64,000 nucleotides of DNA from contig NC_053195.1 in assembly GCF_905163445.1 (NCBI RefSeq), positions 3,772,501-3,836,500 of the forward strand, in the 5' to 3' direction. The position numbers and the translations under genes are program-made. This document shows, in pieces, positions 22,686-33,850 of this stretch; position 1 is the first letter of the stretch, and every line of letters starts with the position of its first letter. This DNA is from Pararge aegeria (lineage: Eukaryota; Arthropoda; Insecta; Lepidoptera; Nymphalidae). Under the pieces are notes generated by a model, which saw nothing but the letters and a program-made list of their open reading frames with translations, did not search any database and had not been told where the DNA came from.

Positions 22686-23990
22686 ATGCAGAACGCATGG
22701 CCAACAAACGAAACCTCTTTGTATAACGACATCATTACTGCGTTCGAGAATACTTCAACAGATGACAATGTTACATTGCCGGATCCGATTGAAGATAAAG
22801 CGATTCAAGCTGCTTTCTGCACGGCGTACACAATTATTTTCGTAGTAGGCATCTTCGGTAATGCTCTTGTTTGCTATGCGGTAATCAGAAATCGAGCCAT
22901 GCAAACTGTCACTAATCTGTTTATCACGAACTTGGCCTTGTCCGATATATTGTTATGTGTATTTGCAGTCCCATTTACTCCTCTTTACACGTTCTTAGGC
23001 AGATGGGTATTTGGGGGCTTACTCTGTCATATCATGCCCTATGCTCAAGGCTGCAGCGTCTACATTTCCACTTTAACCCTCACTTCAATTGCCATCGATA
23101 GGTTCTTTGTTATAATATACCCATTCAAACCCCGGATGAAAATTAAAACTTGTATTGGTCTTATTATTTTCATTTGGGTATTCGCTTTGTTTGTAACATT
23201 TCCTTACGGATATTATATGACCCTACAGGACGTCTATTGTGCTGAAAAATGGCCGTCAGATCAATTCCGAAAAGCCTTCGGGGCTGTGACAACGATCATG
23301 CAGTTTGTGTTCCCGTTCATAGTGATGGCATTTTGTTACACTTGTGTTAGTATAAAATTAAATGATCGGCTTAAATCTAGACCCGGCAGTAAGAACAGTA
23401 AAAAAGAAGATGCAGAAAGAGAAAGAAAAAGAAGAACAAATAGAATGCTTATAGCAATGGTAGCGATATTTGGCCTTTCATGGTTGCCATTGAATTTGAT
23501 AAACATAAGTAGTGACTTTTATTCCTTAGCTGAAGATTGGAGGTACTATATGGTTTTATTTTTCATTGCACACTTTATAGCAATGTCATCAACTTGTTAT
23601 AATCCATTCCTGTATGCATGGCTCAACGAAAATTTCCGCAAAGAGTTTAAGCAGATTCTCCCGTGTTTAGGGGCATTTGTTGCCAAGAAGTCAAAAAGAA
23701 ACTTTAACCAGTCTGAGAGAACAGGAATGTACCGTTCAGAAAAGACGTGCAATGGAAATGATACGATCCAAGAGTCTCTTTTAACATCTGTAACTAAGCC
23801 CACTGTTAAGTATAATATAGAATATAATGATAAGTTAAAGGTTTATGAAGACGATGTCGAAAACGTAAGTCCAGATGAGAAGCCAGAGGACAATCCCAGT
23901 CCAAATGAACAAGACTGCGTTAAAATGTATATGTTTGTAGATAAATCTGTGGTTTCATCGGATAAGGAGCCAATCGTATCAGCACTTTAA
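22686..23990 (+). CDS. sNPFR: Short neuropeptide F receptor (class A GPCR)
   Basis: A 434-residue rhodopsin-family GPCR with its coding sequence uninterrupted. The start is the first ATG after an in-frame TGA at 22,674-22,676. The N-terminus has three N-glycosylation sites (N8, N22, N28). TM1 carries GN (N59), TM2 LALSD (D87), TM3 C114 and D138-R139-F140, and ECL2 C185 for the disulfide. TM6 carries SWLP (W266) and TM7 NPFLY (306-310), followed by Cys327 as a possible palmitoylation site. The blocks PFTPLYTFLGRWVFGG, STLTLTSIAIDRFFVIIYPF and AMSSTCYNPFLYAWLNENF closely follow insect sNPF receptors as I know them. ICL3 is short and basic. The receptor would sit in the plasma membrane, bind sNPF peptides and signal through G proteins in feeding and hormonal control. 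Some moths have several paralogues and I cannot say which this is. Other NPY-like receptors are less likely. Confidence 0.88.
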   Translation: MQNAWPTNETSLYNDIITAFENTSTDDNVTLPDPIEDKAIQAAFCTAYTIIFVVGIFGNALVCYAVIRNRAMQTVTNLFITNLALSDILLCVFAVPFTPLYTFLGRWVFGGLLCHIMPYAQGCSVYISTLTLTSIAIDRFFVIIYPFKPRMKIKTCIGLIIFIWVFALFVTFPYGYYMTLQDVYCAEKWPSDQFRKAFGAVTTIMQFVFPFIVMAFCYTCVSIKLNDRLKSRPGSKNSKKEDAERERKRRTNRMLIAMVAIFGLSWLPLNLINISSDFYSLAEDWRYYMVLFFIAHFIAMSSTCYNPFLYAWLNENFRKEFKQILPCLGAFVAKKSKRNFNQSERTGMYRSEKTCNGNDTIQESLLTSVTKPTVKYNIEYNDKLKVYEDDVENVSPDEKPEDNPSPNEQDCVKMYMFVDKSVVSSDKEPIVSAL

Positions 23991-23997
23991 TTATGTG

Positions 23998-24003
23998 GTA
24001 AGT
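23998..24003 (+). promoter_or_regulatory. Possible splice donor just after the receptor stop
   Basis: GTAAGT occurs 7 bp after the stop codon (context TGTG|GTAAGT). It could begin an intron in the 3' UTR, or allow an alternative C-terminus if splicing is more complex. No polyadenylation site is obvious close by. Confidence 0.3.
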
Positions 24004-24009
24004 TTTTAG

Positions 24010-24820
24010 ATATAACTCATGTAATTATTAATTTAAATATGTCTAGCACTGGACGTTGATTGCGACCATAATATTTTCCAGTTGGCTGGCACTTTTCTAA
24101 TATTGACTAAAAGCCGAAATATTAACGTCGAAAAGCCGTTAATTCAAGAGGAAAAGACTATTTAGGAAAATCTGTTAAAGTCATAAAATTGGGGAACTCT
24201 GTTGAAATCGTAAAAATAATTTTACCCTGCTTGAACAATTTAGTAATTTCAAAGCCTTGAATTCTTGCTCGTGAGCCAAATCGCGCAATATGTTTTGTAG
24301 TAAACTTAGTTAGGGTTTTAAACTAGTCGGGCACTTTCCGACTTAGTTTACGGTTAAATTCGGCTATATAATACCAATTATGACAGATTGAAACTAAAAT
24401 TATATCCAACCAAACGAATAATTGTCCGAAAATCTATACTTGGATTGACTAATATGCTCTACTCTAAATAATGCTTTATCGTACATGCGTAATTAACTGC
24501 GTTCAGTCGAGTAATTTAAAATAATTTAGCTAAATTGTCATGAAACATTTGAAAGCAACGGTTTGTCATTAGGCTTTTAGCTCAGTAATGTGGCAATTTC
24601 CATTTAAATGCTCCTAATATGAAGAGAGTTTTAATGCTAGTCATCTGTGGGCCCAAATGGGTCTATCATATTTATACATTACTTTTGTCATAAAACATTA
24701 GGACATACTCAGAAAACTCACAAATTTTTCGAACATATAGGGATGTTCACTCACTTAGTTTGCCATCAACTCGTTAATATGGTGAGTGAAAATGAAAACT
24801 TATCACATGATAAAAAAAAA
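24010..24820. other. Downstream flank of the receptor, no gene seen
   Basis: No ORF with recognisable domains. Possible 3' UTR or intron. Confidence 0.45.
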
Positions 24821-24824
24821 ATTA

Positions 24825-25085
24825 AAAACCCCCGACACAAATATTTCTCACTGCCGACACGTCATTCTACTAGTCTAGCCCTTTCAATTGATACCATTTG
24901 AGTCGATTTGAGTTGTGAAAAAAATTGTCATCTGCTATTTTTCTATGTTTAGTGTCCGGCCATCTTAAACCTTTTTATATCACACTTCGCTAAAAACATT
25001 CCCGTCTAATTTTCCTTTGAAACAAAGCAAAAATCCGTTCATCCGTTCGAGAGCTTCGATGCCATAGACACTATATCTAGTATTT
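24825..25085 (-). repeat. Family J repeat, copy J3
   Basis: On the minus strand: GGTATCAATTGAAAGGGCTA, then GACTAGTAGAATGACG, with the ACCCCCGACACAAAT block at the left edge and CTATGGCATCGAAGCTCTCG near 25,060. It is a rearranged or diverged version of J1 and J2. Confidence 0.5.
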
Positions 25086-27138
25086 ATGGGTCCCTTTAAA
25101 TAAAGAGTCGATATAAAAGCTTACAGTGATGATCCTGCTGAGGATTATGCCTAAATGAGGCGTCAGTTAGGTGTGCTAGTCAAGTTCCTGTGTAAATAAT
25201 AAAAATATTTAAAGAATGTGCTAAAATTATAAAGACAATTGTAGAATTGATTTCGAGTGTTACGTCAAACGAACTTCTAATATATTGAATGCGCCCGTGG
25301 AGTATCTTCTTTTGTCGGAATAATTATAAATAATATGACCTAGTTGTCAACACGTTAGAAAGTAACTTTGTTACGAAGCTTTTAGTCAAGTGACATTGCA
25401 ACTTCTATTTTAATTGTGCTTAATGCGAAGGGTAGTCTGTAATGGTCCTAATTTGTGACTACTTCAGTGGGAGTGTGTGCCCGTCATACGTTACACGCTT
25501 TATGGTGGATGTCGTTGTTGGAAAGATATATTAAGGCTTTGCTCAATGCTTTTTATTACTTCGCAAACTGCCCAGCTGGTAAACAAAGCAATAGAGTAAG
25601 GTTAAACGACGTGTTGGTGTTCCCCACAAATCTGTTTCTGTTGCTTTCAATTCCCACGTCCTACCAATAAATACTATATTGCACAAAAACTTATAACTAT
25701 GCTCAAAAAAAAAATTACCAAAACCAAATAAAAGTAAAATCTAGGCGGTCTTATATTGCAAGAAATTTCTAACAGCCAACCATTGATAGAAAAAATCTGC
25801 TGCAAGAAAGCGGAATATTTCCAAATTATTATTAAATTGAGTTTTCTATTAAATAAGTACTTAGTAACTAGTTACCAGCTCGGTGCTAGAAAAACAGTAT
25901 TGTCTCAAAGAATTCTCGAATACTAAGACTAACATAACATTATTGTAATTGTTAAAGCCTGCTAATCCACACAATGGTCTTAGTTTCTTCACTCCTGTGA
26001 AAGACAAGCACAAACAAATAATGATACAGCAGAAAAAAAATAGAAACAAGTATAACAACAAATATTATAGCGTGTACAAGCGGTCTTCCCAGTCACCATA
26101 TGGCGAGAGGGAAAGCATTAGTATGAGTTTACATTAATAAGACATATACAGCAACAGTAAAATATTCACGAACACTTAAAAAGAAAAACGTATTCGCTAG
26201 TAGTTTACACAAACTTATTTACTATTATTCTATATTCACGCTTAGAATGTGTTTAAATGGATTATCGATTGATAATAATGATTCATTTAAAAATCCGGAT
26301 TTCAAACTGGCGCAAATCCTATATGTAGCAATGATCGCGCATGATTAAAACACTTAAAACCTTCGCCCACATCCATATGTAGTTCCGGATCGAAATAGTT
26401 TCATGAACTACAAGTTTATTCGACAGCAGAACGATATTGGTTTAATCTGAGTCAACTAAAGCAGTTTCAAACAGTTCCATAACTATGCGAGTTCACGCTA
26501 AATATCGAATTTCGTTTCGAACCTACTCCTCCCTAATCTACCCGATTCGCAATTATCTGCTGAGATTGCAAGAACATAAATCAGACTGCTAGAGTAGCCA
26601 CTCTTTCAACTAAGTAATTATCTTACCACAATAATTAGCAAATTTTAGAGTAGTGAGATTGGTATGAAATGGTTTTTAGTGGTGCAATTAGAGTTTTAAT
26701 ATCTAAACTAAAGTATTGCTATCTTTTTCTACAGGAAAAATTGTGAACAAGACAGCAATACTTTAAAAATATGTGATTCTATATCGTGACAGAGTAAATA
26801 AATTAAAGCTTATTTATTAAATATTTGGTGAAAGGGTGTGTGTACAACAGAATTGATATGATAATGATAGGCGTACTAGCAATCTTAACTTGCTGAGAGA
26901 ACTTAAGAGTCAAAGCCAGCGGTGTGAACAGAGGCGGCGAGCTGTGGCCTCGCCTCCGATGCGCTCGACTTACTGTCGATTTTGAGGCCAGTCAAAGCAA
27001 AGGAAGGAAGTCAAAGGAATAAGGCACGATAAGTGACAATGAATATATAGAGTGTGTATGGTTAACGCTAGATCGACCCATAAGAGTCGGATGCATCTTT
27101 GCCGATGTAGGCGAGAGGAAGCGGTAAGATTCATATAA
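25086..27138. other. Unassigned region with one GC-richer patch
   Basis: No gene supported. A GC-richer patch at about 26,920-26,990 (GAGGCGGCGAGCTGTGGCC) stands out from the AT-rich surroundings but gives no convincing coding frame. It could be a regulatory or first-exon region or a repeat fragment. Confidence 0.4.
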
Positions 27139-27225
27139 TATGTCTAGCTGTTGCCTGCGACTTCGTCTGCGTTTGATTTTGTTTTTACAGTATTCAGTAT
27201 CGCTAAGCCTTAAATGAGTATAGTA

Positions 27226-27265
<40 letters not shown>

Positions 27266-27468
27266 CATGTGACTGTCAATTAATTATAGACAAATAATTT
27301 GCAATAAAATAAAATTGGAACTATAATTAAAGTTCTAAGCTCTCCTATCTCTTAAGTTGGAGTTGGTTGGTTGCTCACGGTGTGCCAATTTAATTTAAAA
27401 TCGGTTAAGTAGTTTAGGAGTCCATCGCAGATAAACATCGTGACAGGAGATTTATATATATTAAGATG
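27139..27468 (-). mobile_element. Non-autonomous element, GACGAAGTCGCAGG-type end (minus), with TA run
   Basis: On the minus strand it ends GACGAAGTCGCAGGCAACAG-CTAGA at about 27,145. Its other part includes AACCGATTTTAAATTAAATT and TATAAATCTCCTGTCACGAT. A (TA)n run (27,227-27,264) lies inside. Same family as 10.1 and 34.6 kb. Confidence 0.5.
27227..27264. repeat. (TA)n microsatellite
   Basis: About 19 TA units. The Tyr/Ile-repeat ORF across it is an artefact. Confidence 0.95.
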
Positions 27469-27559
27469 TATTTAACATGTTTACGCTGCCTCTTGTTAGC
27501 AAGTTTAACTACGGATCACTTGGTCCTGGGTTTGAATCCCGGACCAAAAACTGTTAGTT

Positions 27560-27790
27560 TTTTTTTTATTCCACTACAACTTAGCCCTTGACTACAATCT
27601 CACCTGGTTGTAATTGATGCTGCAGTCTAAGATGGTAGCGGGCTAACCTGTTAGGGAGTATGGTAGTCACACCCCTAATTGGTTTCCACTCAACATCGCA
27701 CCGAAACACTAAATCGCCTAGCGGCACGTCTTTGTCGGTAAGGTGGTAACTAGCCACACGTAAAGCCACCCACCAGAAAAGGTATCGTGT
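27560..27790 (-). repeat. Family B SINE, copy B2
   Basis: Reverse orientation: TTAGCCCTTGACTACAATCT, then CACCTGGTTG, AAGATGGTAGCGGGCTAACC, and CGGCACGTCTTTGTCGG. Directly upstream, 27,500-27,540, a plus-strand tRNA-like head (GGTTTGAATCCC) remains from a separate insertion. Confidence 0.8.
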
Positions 27791-27794
27791 AATT

Positions 27795-28340
27795 ATGTTC
27801 AAGAATTTTCAATACCAGCCCGTAGCTAGAAAATTAGCGGTGTCAACCCTCGTACCTCAGAGAGCATGTTAGGTCGGTCCCGGATATTACCACTGACACG
27901 TTATATTCGTTTAAGCCCACCATCCCGCATTAAAGTAGCGTGGTGGGTCTACCATCCAAAACCGATGTTAATGAAAAAAAATATTTTAGTACAAAGACTT
28001 CTGGGAGAGGCACATTCCATATTATAATACTCCAACACTAAAATCTATCGTATAGATGGATCGTAAAATACTCATAACGCCAATAAACTTTTATTTTAAC
28101 GAATGCCAGTAGCCTATCTAAATATAGTTGTTTTATGGAACAGATGGTGATCACCACAATGTAATAAAGGTAAATCGGCTTAAGGAATTTTGCTTTTGTC
28201 TTAACGCTATACTTATAATAGACTCTAGAATAAATTCATCTCATCGCAGTAAAAGTTCTAAGTAACTCTGACTTGCAGAATTCTTCTCTCATAGTAGATA
28301 GACTTTTAGGGCATAGACCCACCACGCTGTTTAAGTGCTG
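27795..28340. other. Unassigned region between two family B copies
   Basis: Possible remnants of SINE bodies (GACCCACCACGCTG at about 28,315), otherwise nothing recognised. Confidence 0.4.
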
Positions 28341-28344
28341 GATA

Positions 28345-28566
28345 TATTTTTTAATTTTTTTATTCCCCTACAAGTTAGCCCTTTACTGCAAGCTCACCTG
28401 GTAGTAAGTGATGATGCAGTCTAAGATGGTAGCGGGCTAACGTGTTAGGGAGTATGGTAGTCATACCCGTAATCGGTTTCTACGTGACATCGCACCGGAA
28501 CGCTAAATCGCTTAGCGGCACGTCTTTCTCGGTAGCCACGGCCAAAGCCTCCCACCAGACGAAAAA
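28345..28566 (-). repeat. Family B SINE, copy B3
   Basis: Reverse orientation, close to B2: AGTTAGCCCTTTACTGCAAG, CTAAGATGGTAGCGGGCTAA and GCGGCACGTCTTTCTCGG. Confidence 0.8.
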
Positions 28567-28569
28567 ATA

Positions 28570-29155
28570 TAATATACACTTTTGTGCTTTTGATGAATTT
28601 CTGAGGACATCTTTTCATCTTACGTCGTACCTTACCTACATTTGACGTAAGAAGAAGATGGAACATTTTTACTTTAAATATTCACAGTTTTATGCTAACC
28701 AAGATTAGCCTAGTTTCGTAGAATTATGACGTCCCCTCTGACGTTGTAGAGTACGATGCGGCTTCACGTGTTCGACCTGGGTCGATTTCCGGCTAACAAA
28801 TTTGTATTTTTTAAATATACAATTACGCGTAGTAGGTAGTAGGCTTATGTTATTATTTTTTTCGTGTTTTCTTTTAATTGTCACTGTTTTTTAGCTGTCA
28901 CTTTGCTGCAATCACACCTTGTGGTGAAAGATGAGAATGACAGGACGTTAGTTACTGTGAGAAAAGTTACTAAACCACAGATCTTTCCGTTAGGAGATCT
29001 TTGCCGTGCGTGCTAGAAACGTGGAAACAAAGTGCTCTGGAATTGCTCATGAGCCAGTCTAAAGCTCTAGCTCTAGCTCCGTTTAAGTTTACATTCATTG
29101 GAATGTAAACTAAGTAACAGTGTAGATCTGTTTGTTGAAATAATATACTCGTAGT
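28570..29155. other. Unassigned region
   Basis: No gene recognised. A short GTTCGACC-containing patch at 28,770 resembles a degraded tRNA-like head. Confidence 0.4.
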
Positions 29156-29158
29156 TTA

Positions 29159-29403
29159 ATAAAATAAATAAAGATACTACGACAGTATAAACATCGCCAT
29201 CTAGCCACAAAGTAAGCGCAGCTTGTGTTATGGGTACTAAGATGACTGATGAATATTTATTTCGATTAATATACATAAATACTTATAACATACAGATAAA
29301 CACCCAGGCACTGAAAAACATTAATGTTATCACACAAACATTTTTCAGCTCGAATCGAACCAACGAACTTGGACTCAGGAAGCATTGCGCCAACCGGCTG
29401 TCA
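29159..29403 (-). repeat. Family A SINE, copy A4 (full length)
   Basis: Reverse orientation: tail AAAATAAATAAAGATACTAC, body CATCGCCATCTAGCCACAAA, head ending GCGCCAACCGGCTGTC with the B box as TCGAATCGAACC. Confidence 0.82.
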
Positions 29404-29728
29404 AAACGGCTCGATTGGCATTCCAAATTTTATTATCATCATCATATAAAAAAAAACCTCCTTCATTTACTTTTTTCCTTTACGGTGTTTTAAAATACCG
29501 TTCTATTAAACTTTTGTGACTTTTCTAAAGCATGCCCTAATGTCTCAAATAAAAGTATTTTATTAAATATGATGAGCCATTTATGCCCCATAATGAAGCG
29601 CATTAAAACTCGTTGAGAATTTAAGGGAATTCCAGCTGCCCTCATTCAGTTAAATATTCAAGTTTTAAGTCGGCAGTTGCTATACTGGGTGTTCATTTGT
29701 TTAATCATATTCATAAATATTTATATTT

Positions 29729-29846
29729 AAATATAATTTATTCTTAAAAATATTCATCAGTCATCTTAGCTCCCATAACACAAGCTTTGCTTAGTTTGCG
29801 ACTTGATGGCGATGTGTGTTTTGACGATATGTAATAAATCAAATAA
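29729..29846 (+). repeat. Family A SINE 3' part, copy A5
   Basis: AATATTCATCAGTCATCTTA, CCATAACACAAGCTTTGC, GATGGCGATGTGTG. The head is missing. Confidence 0.75.
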
Positions 29847-30044
29847 ATATCTAAATAAATATGAGATATTTAATAGATTTATTTAGAAAGAGCTTTTCGT
29901 GACAGTGCTCATCTGGGAATGTACTACCGCCATGCTTATGTTTGCCGCTAAGCAGCATAGTTAAAGTATATCTTAGTTTTTTTTTTTTTTTTAATATTTA
30001 TTATATTATATATTATTTTATTTGTGTAATCTAGTTTAAGTATT

Positions 30045-30128
30045 ATCATCATCAGCATCATCATGTCAACCAATCGACGTCCACTGCTGGATATAGATCT
30101 TTTGTAGGGAGTTCCAGTCAGTGTCAGT
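30045..30128 (-). mobile_element. RTE-type LINE 3' end (minus)
   Basis: On the minus strand the last codons read NSLQKIYIQQWTSIG-stop, followed by ATG/ATC repeats. It is a severely 5'-truncated copy of the RTE-type LINE seen at 8.9 and 58.1 kb. Confidence 0.75.
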
Positions 30129-30177
30129 TTAAGTATTAGTATACATATTTTTTTTAATGTACAACCTGCAGTAAGTT

Positions 30178-30322
30178 ATCCTTTTGTTTTCCTTATCCTA
30201 AAGTTGCCTAGAGAGATCGCTACGAAGCGATAAGGCCGCCTTTTGCATACTTCTGCTATCTGTGTTTTTTTTTTATTCTTCTGTATTTTTATCTGTGTGC
30301 AAATAAAGAGTATAAATAGTTG
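30178..30322 (+). repeat. Family D LINE-tail repeat, copy D2
   Basis: AGAGATCGCTACGAAGCGAT hairpin, AAGGCCGCCTTTTGCATAC, T-rich spacer and a GTGTGCAAATAAAGAGTAT end with an AATAAA signal. Confidence 0.75.
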
Positions 30323-30749
30323 TCTTGGTCTAAAGGGCGTGGTTTATCTGTGTGATTACAAGCACTACCGACGCCTCAGATTCATGGATAGAGGGCGGCA
30401 CTTTTCAGTACGAATCCCTTACACAGCCTGTTGATCAGTTTATAGTAGATGGTATTGCATTTACCATGAGGTCCGTCAATTATAACTATAAAAAAACACT
30501 CTCACAGCATGGAATTAGATTTCGGGCCATTAGTAAGCACACTCAGGAATGACTCATAACTTATAGCACCCAATAAAAATATATCGATCGTCGAACCGCA
30601 ATACTGGCGAGGAATTTAAGAGTCAACATAAAAATAGAGTTTATATTTATAACACGTGCCACCATAGAAGTTATACGGTCTTGCCTTTGGATCGATTTAA
30701 CGTAAAATAACATGGGCGTCATTTTAAGATCAAGCAGTCTCATGATAGC

Positions 30750-31049
30750 TTATGAAAATTAAGCTTAATTTGCTATACTCCGCGAAAAGCAAAAGAATCA
30801 GTATGGTGACATTTGTAATTAATTTAATCCTTATAATCCACACCAAACAGATCTTCGGCAATGTATTATGTACCCTCTACGCACGTTTCGCTCCGAAACC
30901 GGAGCATCCTCGGGAAATGTTGACTTTACAATATATATTTGCTAAGAATATCTTTATCTTTCGCGGAGTAAGTACCTATAGCAAATTAAGCTTAATTTTC
31001 TTAATATATCATGGAATTCCGCAAAGTAACGCCTGCTTGTATCCAATAG
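30750..31049 (+). mobile_element. Foldback-type element, family G, copy G2
   Basis: Begins TATGAAAATTAAGCTTAATT, carries the partner arm AGCAAATTAAGCTTAATTTT at about 30,981-31,000, and ends in TTCCGCAAAGTAACGCCTGC plus TTGTATCCAATAG. The middle holds TTTCGCTCCGAAACCGGAGC. An exact 10-bp target duplication TCATGATAGC lies at 30,740-30,749 and 31,050-31,059. The 104-codon ORF inside is not conserved. Confidence 0.8.
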
Positions 31050-31319
31050 TCATGATAGCACTATAAATTAAAGAATAGTATACGCATTATACATATACTT
31101 ACGCATATACTTTTTACTGTTTCGCCACAACGCCCGCGTTTGTTTTTGTTTTTTAAGCGTTACAGAACAGTTTATTTGAGAGATGTGTGGCAGTAGCAGC
31201 AGAAAAAAAAAAGTCTATTGCGCTGGGTAAGCAACAATAAGGGATAAAGGAATAGCACCCAATTTAGAGAATGTAGTGTACGTGGGTTTCAACTTTTATC
31301 ACTAACAACGAATAGTAAA

Positions 31320-31552
31320 CGTAAGGATAAGGCCGTAGTCCACCACGCTGGCCCTGTGGTTTGCGCACCTTTGAAAACATTATAGAGAACTATCAGGCAT
31401 GCTGGTTTCCTCACGATGTTGTTTTTCACCGTTGAAGTAAGTGATATTTTAATGCTCAAAACGCACATAACTTACGAAAGTTAGAGGATTTCTGGGATTC
31501 GAAATCAGACCCCCGAAAGTGCAAAGTCCTACCCACTGGGCTATCCCCGCTT
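31320..31552 (-). repeat. Family C SINE, copy C4 with intact head
   Basis: On the minus strand the head is GCGGGGATAGCCCAGTGGGT and the B box GATTTCGAATCCC. The body has ACATCGTGAGGAAACCAGC and GCGTGGTGGACTACGGCCTT. It is a clear tRNA-derived promoter region. Confidence 0.85.
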
Positions 31553-31819
31553 CACTACAACTACCGCTTTCCGCGGTAATATACTTGTATATTACAAAAC
31601 AAATTTTATCATTAATCCCGTAAGAACCTTTTATTTTTCCGGGATAAAAAGTGTGTTATGTTCGGCTCCAGAATGTGGCCATTATCTGTGGTAAATTTCA
31701 TCAAGATCGGTGCAGAGGTTTATTTAAGCCTTAAACTGGGTTCGGGGCTAAAGTTTAAATACAAGATAGATAGATAGTACCACTATATATAGATAACACT
31801 TGAATGCACACAAATACAT

Positions 31820-31905
31820 TAAAAACAACATATAACAACAGTCATTGGTGTGCGAAGGCGGTCTTATTGCTTAAGCAATCTCTTCCAGACAAGCCTTGGA
31901 GTAAT
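31820..31905 (-). repeat. Family D LINE-tail repeat, copy D3
   Basis: Reverse orientation: GCGAAGGCGGTCTTATTGCT, AAGCAATCTCTTCCAGACAA. Confidence 0.7.
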
Positions 31906-33650
31906 TAAATCAAGACAATCTTATTATAACACTATTGTTATAATATTTTAAAATAACTATACAAACAGTAGGGTTGTCTAAATAAATTTCAAAACCGAGA
32001 GTTAAAAACAGCCCTTAGCTCACCAATCCAAGGGGCTGTAAGATGTCAATTTTCTAACTTCGAGATTTTTGTAAACTAATTAATCCAATTGTATTTTTTC
32101 TTGTTACAGGTACTTTAACTGTTACTGCAAGTTCATATTTCGGAGTAGTATTTAAAATAATAAGTAAAACAGCTTTAAGCGAATTTACATAACATTGTAT
32201 AAATCAAAAAAATGTATAAAATAGTGTAATCTGTAATCTGTAATCTAGGCCCAAAGTAAATGTTTGATAAGAATAAATATTTATTTTAAATACGTGAAAG
32301 CTGTTAAATCAAGACATTTTTATAATTACAATTATCATTCTTACTATAACATAAATTATTGTAAAACCTGTAGGTATATATTGCATTTAGTATTGAAATT
32401 GTTGTAAATAAATTACAGAAAAGCATTTGCGTCAATAATGTTCCCCAGAACTTTGAGCCCATTGACGGAATTACTTTTCTCGCAGTTTAATGAGTGTTCG
32501 AAATTTATATTATTAGTAGTATTTTTTGAACCAATGATTGGGTGATAGTGTAAAGTGTAAAATGCCTTGTAACTAATACGTCAATGTAAGTGAAACTTGT
32601 GCAATTCGCTGTCATTAATATAATAAACTGTACCAAAGATTTGCTTGTTTTCTTCTATTAAAACACCCTTCTTTTTCTTATTGCAAAACTTATAAGCGAG
32701 GCGTTTAGGTGGGTATTACTGTCAGTTACGCACACCGAGTGATTCTCCAACTTAAAATGACACTTTTTTTATTCTTCATTGCTTTTATAAGTGAACATAA
32801 ATAGACAAATGTTGAGAAAAAACCCTATTTTTAACACTCGTGATATTTTTAAATCTCTTTTTATTATTTTAACTAATTAAAAAATTGTTGAAAAAAGTTC
32901 TGTCTTGGACGTCCGTGTGTCTGTATATGTGGATCCCGTATCTTGTGGTCACGATAACGAGCAAAATATTTCACTTATCGAGTTGGTTTTTTTTATAGGT
33001 ATTTTAAGGAACAGAAGCCTATTACTTTTCACGGTATAATTAGATGTAGTTTAATTATTATTTACTAAATACTTTTACAAATTTACAGATAATCTCATCT
33101 CAATGATTATGAGGCGTGCACTTTTGGATTTTCCAACTATTCTCCTTTTTTTTTGGCCTTTAGGTGTGCAAAAGCAACACGGTGTATCTCGCCAAAGTTA
33201 GGTTTACTTGGAAGATCCTCAAAGGAGCTTGTCAAAAACATAAAATCATATAAATACCGCACTATACTCTTCATATAACTTTACACCCTATATTGAGTAT
33301 AAAGTAGGCCTACTTGAAATAAATGAAAACGGGCAGCTAGTAGGTAGCTCACAAATCTTGTTTATACGTCGTGTACATAGAGCCTTAGGTTATAAATCGC
33401 GATGCAATAACCAGATAGTAGTCTGAAATCGTTTGAATGGAAAGCAAACAACACTGCAGTCTTATTTTATCTGTCACCACAAATCCAGCAAGCTTTTCCA
33501 CAGAATTGAAAAACCCTCGTAGGTAATCGATTTCGCGATCGGCGTGCATTGCAATTTGCATCGCAAAATGGTTTGTACAATGCAAGGTGACCCTTATAAA
33601 GAGATGAAAATATTAATTGGTATTTACCGAAATCCCGCGAATATTTTATG
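31906..33650. other. Unassigned region
   Basis: No gene supported. A family F 3' tail remnant (TAGGCCTACTTGAAATAAAT) lies at about 33,306-33,325. Confidence 0.5.
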
Positions 33651-33654
33651 CTTT

Positions 33655-33850
33655 TATTCCACTAAAAGTTAGCCCTTGACCGCAATCTCGCCTGGTGTTA
33701 AGTGATGATGCAGTCTTATGGTAACGGGCTAACCTTATATGGAGTATGGCAGTTGTATTAAACCCACACCCCTAATCGGTTGTTTCCGCAACGTACCGGA
33801 TTACTAAATCGCATGGTGGCACGTCTTTATCTGTAGGGTATCGAACCTGG
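33655..33850 (-). repeat. Family B SINE, copy B4
   Basis: Reverse orientation: TTAGCCCTTGACCGCAATCT, CGCCTGGTGTTAAGTGATGA, TGGCACGTCTTTATCTG. An 11-bp insertion (about 33,756) adds an extra ACCCACACCCCTAATCGG context. Confidence 0.78.

Larger units (their letters stand above)
29894..30440 (+). repeat. Family E repeat, copy E2, split by insertions
   Basis: The 5' part (29,894-29,970: TGTACTACCGCCATGCTTAT, GCCGCTAAGCAGCAT) and the 3' part (30,330-30,440: AAGGGCGTGGTTTATCTG, CGACGCCTCAGATTCATGG) belong to one family E unit. About 360 bp of T-rich DNA, an RTE tail and a family D tail lie between them. Confidence 0.6.

Noticed and set aside
26992..27279. 95-codon minus-strand ORF with Tyr-Ile repeats
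   Set aside because: The repeated residues come from the (TA)n microsatellite.
30752..31066. 104-codon ORF starting at the left end of element G2
   Set aside because: The frame is not maintained in copies G1 and G3, so it is incidental to the element.
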